From Sphingobium ummariense RL-3 (GTDB lineage Bacteria > Pseudomonadota > Alphaproteobacteria > Sphingomonadales > Sphingomonadaceae), in assembly GCF_000447205.1 (NCBI RefSeq), contig NZ_AUWY01000047.1, positions 1-64,000 on the forward strand: a DNA stretch of 64,000 nt, in the 5' to 3' direction. Positions within the stretch are counted from its first letter, which is position 1; each line of letters starts with the position of its first letter. A model generated the notes under the pieces. The model made no database searches, had not been told where the DNA came from, and was given only the letters and a program-made list of their open reading frames with translations. The position numbers were made by a program, and so were the translations under genes. Below, piece after piece: positions 28,401 through 35,691 of the stretch.

Positions 28401-28520
28401 GGCAGCGAGGTGGGACGGATCGACGTGCCCGATCGGCCGCTGCAGATCCTGTTCGGCGGCCCGGACCGGCGGACCCTGTTCATCCTGACGCACCACGCCC
28501 TCTATTCGGCGCGGCCGTGA
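25491..28520 (+). CDS. Secreted tandem beta-helix (GH55/pectate-lyase-like) protein with gluconolactonase-like propeller
   Basis: 1009 residues. A signal peptide ends near AWA (about residue 24). Two beta-helix halves follow, each opened by the pectate-lyase-3 motif: GDGRTDDTDAIQQAL (about 46-60) and GDGQADDTAAIQRAI (about 394-408). This tandem layout is that of GH55 exo-beta-1,3-glucanases. From about residue 725 a six-bladed propeller of the SMP-30/gluconolactonase type follows (GAAVDAKGALYFIDR, NLAVDGSGHLLVLSS, ESVAVDGQGRVYVANGQ). The Glu expected in the first blade of active lactonases is not evident. It probably degrades or binds an extracellular sugar polymer near gluconate uptake. It is a paralog of the gene at 31710. 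Confidence 0.82.
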   Translation: MIGRGMIVALLAATALAGAGEAWAAGGSVFPVAPDEPHAVTVKATGDGRTDDTDAIQQALDRARDRTGHGIVFLPSARYRITRTLVVPQGVRVFGVGATRPVILLGANTPGFRQGVSTMIVFSGGDQYDVGQVPVPVPTVVPRDKVVRDANSATFYSSMSNVDIEIGPGNPAAAGVRFRMAQHAFLSHMDFRIGSGFAGVYQAGNVIENVRFQGGRYGIVTEKTSPAWQFTLLDSSFEGQRDAAIREHEVGLTLVNVAIRDTPVGIEVDRGYGDSLWGKDVRFENVRRAGVVISNEKNVFTQIGFENALATGTPVFARFRDSGRTVEGKGRAYKVAAFSYGLAVPQLGHTGDYATEADIQALPAMPAPRPPAIRDLPAMGDWVNVRTLGVVGDGQADDTAAIQRAIDSHRVLYFPVGFYKVTDSLKLKPDTVLIGLHPAITQLTLPDNNPRHAGLGTVLPILESPRGGDNILSGLGLFTGRVNPRAAALLWRSGEHSLVEDVKIMGGGGTPTADGKPLGSLAVRSGDPVADGRMDAQYPSIWVTDGGGGTFANVWSPNTFAQAGFTVTDTSTPGHVYEMSVEHHARNEFVLDNVQNWEFLAPQTEQEVADGPNAVSLEIRNSRNLLFANYHGYRVTRSYHPARSAVKLFNSGDIRFRNVHVNAESGYAACDDEGCGTFLRASKYPFENSIEDLTRKLVVREHEFAKLDIGPAGSAVAPAPAGIAPVEKLADGFWSISGAAVDAKGALYFIDRRFQRIHRWSEAKGLEVVRDDALDPVNLAVDGSGHLLVLSSLGAKGTVYSFDPDGPKDQLTLIPPTPARAGSGATTLLPVNWWNNGEFRDQLDQKSYQFTTLAEMFARDVGTPKAREYVSPDGSLSLPAFRVWQQGPVDHVGWRWSDGLNANGLVGARQGERLFVANASENVTYSGTVGPGGTLTGLKPFANRGGESVAVDGQGRVYVANGQVFVYGPDGSEVGRIDVPDRPLQILFGGPDRRTLFILTHHALYSARP

Positions 28521-28533
28521 GGCGGGCTGTCCG

Positions 28534-28563
28534 CCGCACTTACGACTTAGGTCGTAAGTGCGG
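28534..28563. promoter_or_regulatory. Strong palindrome in the TonB-receptor leader (operator or mRNA hairpin)
   Basis: Thirteen-base perfect arms CCGCACTTACGAC / GTCGTAAGTGCGG around TTAG. There is no T-run, so it is not a standard terminator. The core matches the palindrome at 25411-25432. Confidence 0.6.
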
Positions 28564-28657
28564 TGAGAGAGGCTGCAGGATATTCCTGAACTGATGAGTT
28601 GATGATGGGCATGGGGTCTCCGGAAGAGAGCTGCCCGAACAAGAGGGGAAAGGCGTG

Positions 28658-31633
28658 ATGAACGCAATCATGAAACTTCACCACCAGTTCGCGACCGCCA
28701 GCGTTGCGGCGCTGGTCGCCTGTGCCCTGTCGGGTACGGCCGGCGCGCAGGCCGTGCAGGCGGAACCCGTCGCTCCGGCGCAGCAGCAGGACACGGGGGG
28801 CGAGAGCAATACGCGCGACACCGCCGACATCGTTGTCACCGGATCGCGCATCACGACCAGCGGCTTCAACGCGCCGACCCCCACGCAGGTCATCGGCGAG
28901 GAGCAGATCGCCAACAACGCGCAGCCCAATATCTTCAACACCATTGCGCAGCTGCCGTCGCTGCAGGGGTCGACCGGCGCTTCCACCGGCACCTTCTCGA
29001 CCTCCAGCGGCCAGCAGGGCCTCAGCTCCTTCTCGCTGCGCGGCCTCGGCCCGATCCGCACGCTGACGCTGCTCGATGGCCAGCGCGTCGTCGCGGCCAA
29101 CGTCACCGGCGTGCCCGACATTTCGATGTTCCCGCAGCTGCTGGTGAAGCGCGTCGACGTCGTGACCGGCGGTGCGTCCGCCTCCTACGGCTCGGACGCG
29201 GTGGGCGGCGTTGTCAACTTCATCACCGACACCCATTTCGAAGGGTTCAAGGGCAACATCCTCGGCAGCATCACCAAATATGGTGATGACGAAACCGCCT
29301 TGGTGCAGGGCGCCTGGGGCAAGTCCTTTGCCGACGGCCGCCTGCATGTCGTGCTGAGCGGCGAATATGACCATGAAGGCGGCGTGGGCGCCGGCGATTT
29401 CGGTACCGACCTGGCCGGCAGCCGCGACTGGTATCGCGCCACGACGCTGATGAACACGGGCATCACCAACAACGGCCTGCCGCAGTTCAACTATCGCGAC
29501 TATGCGCAGCCCTACCAATATTCGCGCTACGGCCTCATCAACAGCGGCCCGCTCCAGGGCATCGCCTTCGACCAGAACGGCGTCCCCTATAATTTCCAAT
29601 ATGGCTCCAACGGCCAGCCGCTGGGCAATGGCCGCGTCAGCAACTGCTATCCGGGCAACAGCTTCTGCGTCGGCGGCGACCTCACCGGCGCGCCGGGTTC
29701 GGGCGCCTCGCTCAAGTCGGAGCTGGAACGCATCAACGGCTATGGCCGCATCGGCTATGAATTCGCCGACAACAACGAAGCCTATGTCACGGTCAACATC
29801 GCCCAGGTGAAGACCAACAACCAGCCGAGCCCCGGCTACAACCGGCCGAGCCTGACGGTGCAGTGCGCCAACGCCTTCCTGCCGCAGCTCATCAAGGATC
29901 GCTGCGCCACGGCCGGCATCACCAGCTTCGGCTACGGGTCCAGCAACGCCAACTTCCCGGATCCGCACGTCTATACCGATCGCAAGCAGTATCGCTTCGT
30001 GGGCGGCCTCAAGGGCGCGGTCGGCGTCGCCGGCACCGAATGGAATTACGACGCCTATTATCAGCACGGCATCACCATCTCGGACATCAACGTCCGCGAT
30101 ATCGTGCTGCAGAACCGCTATGTCGCCGCGACCAACGCGATCGTACTGAATGGCGCCATCGTCTGCGCTGATCCGGTGGCGCGGGCCAACGGGTGCCAGC
30201 CGATCAACATCTTCGGCGGCGCGCCGCCCTCGGCCTCGGCGCTCGCCTATGTCGCGCCGGGCGACAATGGCCCGTTCCAGCACACGAAGCTGACGCAGGA
30301 CGTCGCCAGCCTCAACATCTCGGGCAGCCCGTTCGAATCCTGGGCCGGTCCGGTCTCGGTGGCGTTCGGTGGCGAATATCGCCGTGAATTCTACCGCGTG
30401 AACGCCGACCCCTATGGCGCGGGCGTGTCCGACCTCAGTCCCAACAGCCCCGAATATCCGGCCGACCCGCTGCTCAATTCGCAGCTGGGCAGCAACTGGG
30501 CCGCTGGCAACTACAAGAATGGCCGCGGCAAATATGAAGTGTGGGAAGGCTATCTGGAAGTCGATCTTCCGATCATCAACAGCGACGCCATGGGTCGCGC
30601 CAACCTGAACGGTGCCGCTCGCGTCACCAACTACAGCACGTCGGGCACGGTCTGGACGTGGAAGATCGGCGGCACCTGGGACACCCCGCTCGACGGCGTC
30701 CGCCTGCGCGCGGTCACGTCGCGCGACGTGCGCGCGCCCAACCTGTCGGAACTGTTCGCCGCGCCGACGGTCACGACGCTGCCCAACTTCACCGATCCGT
30801 TCCGCAACCAGGCGGTGCAGGTGTTCCAGAACACGATCGGCAACACCAACCTGCAACCGGAAGTCGCGCGCAACACCGAACTCGGCATCGTTCTGTCGCG
30901 GCCGTCCTGGGCGCCGGGCCTCAGCCTGTCGTTCGACTATTATAATATCAAGCTCAGCGGCGTGGTCTCGTCGCTCTCCGCCGACCAGATCGTCCGCTTC
31001 TGCTTCGAAGGCAACCAGGCCTTCTGCGGCGGTTTCCAGCTGGACGGACCGCAGGGCACCAACTTCGTCAACGTCCAGCCGTTCAACCTGGCGTCCTGGA
31101 AGACGAACGGCTTCGATATCGAGGCGAGCTATCAGTGGCAGCAGCCGCTCGGCCTGCCGGGCAACTTCACCGTCCGCGCGCTGGCGACGCATATCCGGAA
31201 GTTCATCGTCGAAGCGGGCATCGCCGGCGTCGATCCGGTGGACCAGGCCGGCGCCAACAACGGCAACACGCCCGACTGGAAATGGCTGGCGGTGCAGACC
31301 TATGACAGCGGCCGCTTCAGCCTGACGGTGCAGGAACGCTGGTTCAGCGACGGCACCTTCGGCAACCAGTATGTCGTCTGCCAGTCGTCCTGCCCGGTCT
31401 CGACCGGCAATCACCCGACCATCGACTACAACACGATGAAGGGCGCCTTCTACGTCGATATCGGCGCCAGCTTCGACATCACCGACAAGATCACGGTCTA
31501 TGGCAAGGTCGACAACCTCTTCGACAAGGATCCGGTCGCGGCGCCGCAGACCAACACCGGCCTCGACATCAACCCGGCGCTTTATGACACGCTGGGTCGC
31601 ATCTACCGGGCGGGCGTGCGCTTCAACTTCTGA
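28658..31633 (+). CDS. TonB-dependent outer-membrane receptor
   Basis: 991 residues. A signal peptide (ending about GAQA) is followed by a TonB box-like DIVVTGSRI, the plug domain (TQVIGEEQIANNAQPNIFNT and LDGQRVVAANVTGVPDISMFP), and a 22-strand barrel ending in aromatic Phe (YRAGVRFNF). Receptors with this N-terminal VTGSRI signature are the usual carbohydrate or oligomer importers of sphingomonads. It is flanked by two near-twin secreted enzymes, so it probably takes up their products. ATG 28658 is preferred over GTG 28655; AAGAGGGGAAAGG is just upstream. Confidence 0.95.
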   Translation: MNAIMKLHHQFATASVAALVACALSGTAGAQAVQAEPVAPAQQQDTGGESNTRDTADIVVTGSRITTSGFNAPTPTQVIGEEQIANNAQPNIFNTIAQLPSLQGSTGASTGTFSTSSGQQGLSSFSLRGLGPIRTLTLLDGQRVVAANVTGVPDISMFPQLLVKRVDVVTGGASASYGSDAVGGVVNFITDTHFEGFKGNILGSITKYGDDETALVQGAWGKSFADGRLHVVLSGEYDHEGGVGAGDFGTDLAGSRDWYRATTLMNTGITNNGLPQFNYRDYAQPYQYSRYGLINSGPLQGIAFDQNGVPYNFQYGSNGQPLGNGRVSNCYPGNSFCVGGDLTGAPGSGASLKSELERINGYGRIGYEFADNNEAYVTVNIAQVKTNNQPSPGYNRPSLTVQCANAFLPQLIKDRCATAGITSFGYGSSNANFPDPHVYTDRKQYRFVGGLKGAVGVAGTEWNYDAYYQHGITISDINVRDIVLQNRYVAATNAIVLNGAIVCADPVARANGCQPINIFGGAPPSASALAYVAPGDNGPFQHTKLTQDVASLNISGSPFESWAGPVSVAFGGEYRREFYRVNADPYGAGVSDLSPNSPEYPADPLLNSQLGSNWAAGNYKNGRGKYEVWEGYLEVDLPIINSDAMGRANLNGAARVTNYSTSGTVWTWKIGGTWDTPLDGVRLRAVTSRDVRAPNLSELFAAPTVTTLPNFTDPFRNQAVQVFQNTIGNTNLQPEVARNTELGIVLSRPSWAPGLSLSFDYYNIKLSGVVSSLSADQIVRFCFEGNQAFCGGFQLDGPQGTNFVNVQPFNLASWKTNGFDIEASYQWQQPLGLPGNFTVRALATHIRKFIVEAGIAGVDPVDQAGANNGNTPDWKWLAVQTYDSGRFSLTVQERWFSDGTFGNQYVVCQSSCPVSTGNHPTIDYNTMKGAFYVDIGASFDITDKITVYGKVDNLFDKDPVAAPQTNTGLDINPALYDTLGRIYRAGVRFNF

Positions 31634-31658
31634 CGCCTTCCCTGTTCTCCCCAACCTT

Positions 31659-31692
31659 GTCCCGGCCCCTGCACGGCCGGGACATTTCTTCT
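31659..31692 (+). terminator. Terminator or attenuator between the receptor and the second enzyme gene
   Basis: GTCCCGGCC, a seven-base loop, GGCCGGGAC, then ATTTCTTCTT. It follows the receptor stop by 26 bases and precedes the next start by about 18, so it may only reduce read-through. Confidence 0.7.
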
Positions 31693-31709
31693 TGAAGAGG
31701 AATCTGGTG

Positions 31710-34700
31710 ATGGTTCGCGGATTGAGCGGCGCCTGCGCGGCGGTGATGCTGATGCTGGCGGCCCAGTCGGCTGCGGCGTCCCCGTCCGTCTATACGACCG
31801 CTCCCGACGAACCGCGCGCCGTCACCGTTCAGGGCGTGGCCGACGGCCGCGCCGACGATAGCGCCGCGATCCAGCAGGCGATCGACAGGGCGGCGGCAAA
31901 GGGCGGCGGCGGCATCGTCTTCCTGCCCCAGGGTACCTATCGCATCACCCGCACCCTCTTCCTCTGGCCCGGCGTCCGCATCTTCGGCGTCGGCGCACAG
32001 CGGCCGGTGATCCTGCTCGGCAAGAATACGCCCGGCTTCCAGAAGGGCGTCGCGCACATGCTGATGTTCACGGGCGCCAAGCGGCAGACCGACAAGGACA
32101 CGCCGCCCGCCGCCTTTCCTCCCGCCGGCAGCGTGCCGTTCGACAAAAATATCGCGGACGCCAATCCGGGCACTTTCTATTCCGCGCTCGGCAATATCGA
32201 CTTCCGCATCATGGACGGCAATCCGGCCGCGACCGCGATCCGCTTCCATTCGGCGCAGCACAGCTTCGTGTCCCACGTCGATTTCGATCTCGGGACCGCG
32301 CTTGCCGGCCTCTACCATGTCGCGAACGAGGCCGAAGACCTGCATTTCAAGGGCGGCCGCTATGGCATCCTCGCCGAAAAGCCGTCCCCGGCCTGGGGTT
32401 TCGCGCTGGTCGACGCGACCTTCGAGGGGCAGCGCGACGCCGCGATCCGCGAACATGAAGCCGGCCTCACCATGGTCAACGTCGCCTTCAAGAATGTGCC
32501 GGTCGGCATTGAGATCGACCGGGGGTATGGCGACTGGCTGTGGGGCCAGGATCTGCGCTTCGAGAATGTGAGCAAGGCCGGCGTCATCATCTCGAATGAG
32601 AAGAATGTCTATACGCAGGTCGGCTTCCAGAATGTCGTTGCATCCCGCACGCCGACCTTCGCCCGCTTCCGCGAAAGCGGACGGACGGTCGCGGGCAGGG
32701 GTGCGGCCTACAGGGTCGCGGCCTTCACCCACGGCCTGACCCTGCCGGGCGAGGGCCGCATCGGCGAATATAAGACCAATACGCAGATCGAGGCGATCGG
32801 TGCCCTTCCTGCGCCGTTCGCGCCCGCCATCCGCCCGCTTCCGCCCGTGTCCGACTGGGTCAGCGTCCGCACGCTGGGCGCGAAGGGCGACGACAAGACC
32901 GACGATACCGCCGCGATCCAGAAGGCGATCGACAGCCACCGCGTGGTCTATCTGCCTGCCGGCTTCTATCGCGTCAGCGACACCCTTCGCCTGAAGCCCG
33001 ACACGGTGCTTCTCGGCCTGCATCCCAGCCTGACGCAGATCGTGCTGCCCGACGGAACGCCCGCCTGGCAAGGCGTCGGCGCGCCCAAGGCGCTGGTGGA
33101 AAGCGCGTCGGGCGGCGACGCCATCGTTGCCGGTATCGGCCTCGACACGCAGGGCGCGAACCCGCGCGCGACGGCGCTGCTGTGGAAGGCGGGCGCCAAC
33201 TCCATGGTCAATGACGTCAAGTTCCAGGGCGGCCATGGCACCGACCGCTTCGACGGCACGCGCGTCGTTCCCTACAACAACAACGCCACCGGCGACCCCG
33301 ACGCCGCGCGCCGCTGGGCCGGGCAATATGCCAGCCTCTGGGTCACGGAAGGGGGCGGGGGCACCTTCGCCAATGTCTGGAGCCCCAGCACCTTCGGTCA
33401 TCCGGGCATCTATGTGTCCGACACGCAGACGCCCGGCCGGATCATCCAGGCATCGGTCGAACATCATGTGCGATCGGAATTCGCGCTCAACCGCGTCGCC
33501 AACTGGGAGCTTCTGGCGCCGCAGACCGAGGGCGAGGCGGGCGAAAGCGGCGATGCCGTCGCGCTCGAAATCCGCAACTCGCGCAACATCCTGGTCGCCA
33601 ACTTCCACGGCTACCGCGTCACCCGCACGCGCAAGCCCGCGCCGGCGGCGGTCACGGTCTATAATTCGCAGGACATCCGCTTCCGCAACGTCCATGTGAA
33701 CGGCGAAAGCGGCCTTGGCACCTGCGACGAAAATGGCTGCGCCACCTTCCTGCGCCTCACCAAATTCCCGTTCGAAAACAGCATCCGCGACGTGACACAC
33801 GGCATCGACACGCGCGAACGGGAATTCGCCGTGCTCGACATCCCTGCCACGCCCGATCCGGTGAAGCCTTCGACCTTCCAGAACGGCAAGGTCGCGCAAT
33901 TGGCGGACGGCTTCTATGCGGCCGGCGGCGGCGCGGTCGATGCGCAGGGCCGGCTCTATTTCATCGACCGCTTCTTCCAGCGCATCTGGCGCTGGTCCGA
34001 CGCGGGCAAGCTGGAAATGGTGCGCGACGCGACGCTCGATCCGGTGAACCTGACGGTCGACAAGTCAGGCGACCTCCTCGTCCTCTCCTCCTATGGCCGC
34101 AACGGCACGGTCTACAGCGTGAAGCCCGACGCGCCTGACAGCCAGATCAGCGTGATCCCGGCGACGCCCGTCGCGACGGGCTCGACCACCGTCCTCCCGG
34201 TCAACTGGTGGATCAACGGCGAGTTCAAGGATCAGATCGACCCCAAAACCTATGAGTTCACCACGCTCGCCGAAATGTTCACGCGCGAGATGGGGAAGGC
34301 GAAGCTGCACGAATATGTCTCCCCGGACGGCAGCGTGGCGCTGCCCGCCTTCCGCACCTTCGCCCAGGGGCCGGCGGATCATCGCGGCCTGCGTTTCTCG
34401 GACTCGCTCGACAGCTATGGCTTCATCCAGGGCAGGCCGGGCGACCGGCTATTCATCACCAACGGGTCGGAAAACCGCACCTATAGCGGGCTGGTCGGCG
34501 CGGGTGGGGCGATCACGGACCTGAAGCCCTTTGCCGACCGAGGCGGGGAGGGCGTCGCGACCGATGCAGAAGGCCGCGTCTATGTCGCGAACGGACAGGT
34601 GTTCGTCTATTCTTCGAATGGGCAGGAGATCGGCCGGATCGACGTGCCGGAGCGGCCGCTGCAGATCCTGTTCGGCGGGCCGGATCGCAAGACGCTGTTC

Positions 34701-34742
34701 ATCCTGTCGCACCACGGCCTCTACGCCTGGCGGGCGCAGTAG
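31710..34742 (+). CDS. Second secreted tandem beta-helix / gluconolactonase-like propeller protein
   Basis: 1010 residues, a paralog of the gene at 25491 over its whole length. The signal peptide ends about AAAS (residue 24). Helix-opening motifs are ADGRADDSAAIQQAI and GDDKTDDTAAIQKAI. Matching landmarks include GQRDAAIREHEAGLTMVNVAFKN, FENVSKAGVIISNEKNVY and EGGGGTFANVWSPSTFG. The propeller begins near residue 730 (GGGAVDAQGRLYFIDRFFQRI) and ends in RIDVPERPLQILFGGPDRK, almost as in the first copy. Like that copy, it lacks a clear first-blade Glu. The two may attack different linkages of one polymer. Confidence 0.82.
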   Translation: MVRGLSGACAAVMLMLAAQSAAASPSVYTTAPDEPRAVTVQGVADGRADDSAAIQQAIDRAAAKGGGGIVFLPQGTYRITRTLFLWPGVRIFGVGAQRPVILLGKNTPGFQKGVAHMLMFTGAKRQTDKDTPPAAFPPAGSVPFDKNIADANPGTFYSALGNIDFRIMDGNPAATAIRFHSAQHSFVSHVDFDLGTALAGLYHVANEAEDLHFKGGRYGILAEKPSPAWGFALVDATFEGQRDAAIREHEAGLTMVNVAFKNVPVGIEIDRGYGDWLWGQDLRFENVSKAGVIISNEKNVYTQVGFQNVVASRTPTFARFRESGRTVAGRGAAYRVAAFTHGLTLPGEGRIGEYKTNTQIEAIGALPAPFAPAIRPLPPVSDWVSVRTLGAKGDDKTDDTAAIQKAIDSHRVVYLPAGFYRVSDTLRLKPDTVLLGLHPSLTQIVLPDGTPAWQGVGAPKALVESASGGDAIVAGIGLDTQGANPRATALLWKAGANSMVNDVKFQGGHGTDRFDGTRVVPYNNNATGDPDAARRWAGQYASLWVTEGGGGTFANVWSPSTFGHPGIYVSDTQTPGRIIQASVEHHVRSEFALNRVANWELLAPQTEGEAGESGDAVALEIRNSRNILVANFHGYRVTRTRKPAPAAVTVYNSQDIRFRNVHVNGESGLGTCDENGCATFLRLTKFPFENSIRDVTHGIDTREREFAVLDIPATPDPVKPSTFQNGKVAQLADGFYAAGGGAVDAQGRLYFIDRFFQRIWRWSDAGKLEMVRDATLDPVNLTVDKSGDLLVLSSYGRNGTVYSVKPDAPDSQISVIPATPVATGSTTVLPVNWWINGEFKDQIDPKTYEFTTLAEMFTREMGKAKLHEYVSPDGSVALPAFRTFAQGPADHRGLRFSDSLDSYGFIQGRPGDRLFITNGSENRTYSGLVGAGGAITDLKPFADRGGEGVATDAEGRVYVANGQVFVYSSNGQEIGRIDVPERPLQILFGGPDRKTLFILSHHGLYAWRAQ

Positions 34743-34797
34743 GCGCGCCGATCGGACCATCAGGGAACCGGCAAGGAGGACAGGGCCTTTATCCCCC

Positions 34798-35091
34798 ATG
34801 CGCAAGACCGATCCCGTCTCCCTCACTCTCGACTGCTGGAGCCTTGGCATGGAGGCCTGGTCCGTCGTGGGCATGCGCGTGCCCCGGCTGATGACCGGCG
34901 ACCCCGCCGCCCTGGTCGAAGCGCAGCGCATGGTCGCGGAGAAGGTGGAAGCCGCTGCCCTGCTGCAATGGAAGATGATGACCGGCGGGCTTGGCGGTTC
35001 GGTGCCGGCCATGCTGGGCGGATCTGTCGCCCATTATCGCGCCGCCGTACGCAAGAACCGCCGCCGCCTCGGAAGCGGCAAGCGGCGGTAG
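34798..35091 (+). CDS. Small protein of unknown function, 97 aa
   Basis: An amphipathic helical protein: LDCWSLGMEAWSVVGMRVPRL, then EAQRMVAEKVEAAALLQWKM, with a basic tail KNRRRLGSGKRR. The pattern recalls phasin-like polyester-granule proteins and short sphingomonad hypotheticals, but no motif proves it. AAGGAGG is present but about 18 bases upstream of the ATG. It lies 55 bases after the propeller gene and may be cotranscribed. Confidence 0.65.
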   Translation: MRKTDPVSLTLDCWSLGMEAWSVVGMRVPRLMTGDPAALVEAQRMVAEKVEAAALLQWKMMTGGLGGSVPAMLGGSVAHYRAAVRKNRRRLGSGKRR

Positions 35092-35109
35092 GAGCTGGGT
35101 TGATCCGCG

Positions 35110-35691
35110 TCAGCTGGCGCCGGTATCGCGCATGAACCGCAGGGGATCGACGGCTCTGCCGTTCAGCCGCACCTCATAGTGCAGATGGGGACCGGTCGAA
35201 TGCCCCGTCGATCCGACATAGCCGATCAGCCTTCCCCGACGGAGCGCCTGCCCCGGCGTCACGGCGATCTGCGACATATGGGCATAGCGCGTCTCATATC
35301 CCGACCTGTGCCGGATGGTGACGAGCAGGCCATAGCCCCCGGTCCGCCCGGCAATCGCGACGGTGCCGTCGGCCGTGGCATAGACCGGCTTTCCGGCCGG
35401 TTCTGGCAGGTCGACGCCGGCATGATAGCGCATCCGGTTGAGGATCGGATCGCGGCGCATCCCGATGGCGGCCGATATGCGTTGCGGCGGCGGGGATGCG
35501 GACGCAGGCTTCGCCATCAACGGCCGGGTGGACGGCACGAGGGCCGGTCGCTGCCGGTCCTGCGCGGTCTTCCAGTCCTTGAACAGGGCACGGAACTGCG
35601 CCTCGTCTTCGGTGGCTGCATCCGTCGCCGCAGCGTGCTGCGGCGCCATGCTCGCCAGGGCCAGCAGGATGGGAAAGGCCCGTCCTCTCAT
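35110..35691 (-). CDS. M23-family metallopeptidase, secreted
   Basis: 193 residues. A signal peptide ends about HAAAT; a short helical linker precedes the LytM-type domain (about 80-190). Zinc ligands are HAGVD (His and Asp), and HLHYEV supplies His ligands and the catalytic pair with YAHMSQ. Active members cut peptidoglycan peptides; full motifs here suggest activity. It overlaps the upstream glycosyltransferase gene by four bases (ATGA) and is the last gene of the polysaccharide operon, where it may open the wall for export. Confidence 0.92.
   Translation of the reverse strand: MRGRAFPILLALASMAPQHAAATDAATEDEAQFRALFKDWKTAQDRQRPALVPSTRPLMAKPASASPPPQRISAAIGMRRDPILNRMRYHAGVDLPEPAGKPVYATADGTVAIAGRTGGYGLLVTIRHRSGYETRYAHMSQIAVTPGQALRRGRLIGYVGSTGHSTGPHLHYEVRLNGRAVDPLRFMRDTGAS

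Noticed and set aside
28534..28563. Palindrome after the first beta-helix gene as a simple terminator
   Set aside because: There is no T-run after the stem on either strand and the core recurs in another promoter region, so an operator or mRNA structure is more likely.
25452..31654. Two frames of more than 1,000 codons antisense to the beta-helix gene and the TonB receptor gene
   Set aside because: The plus-strand proteins have signal peptides, domain motifs and ends typical of their families; the antisense frames do not.
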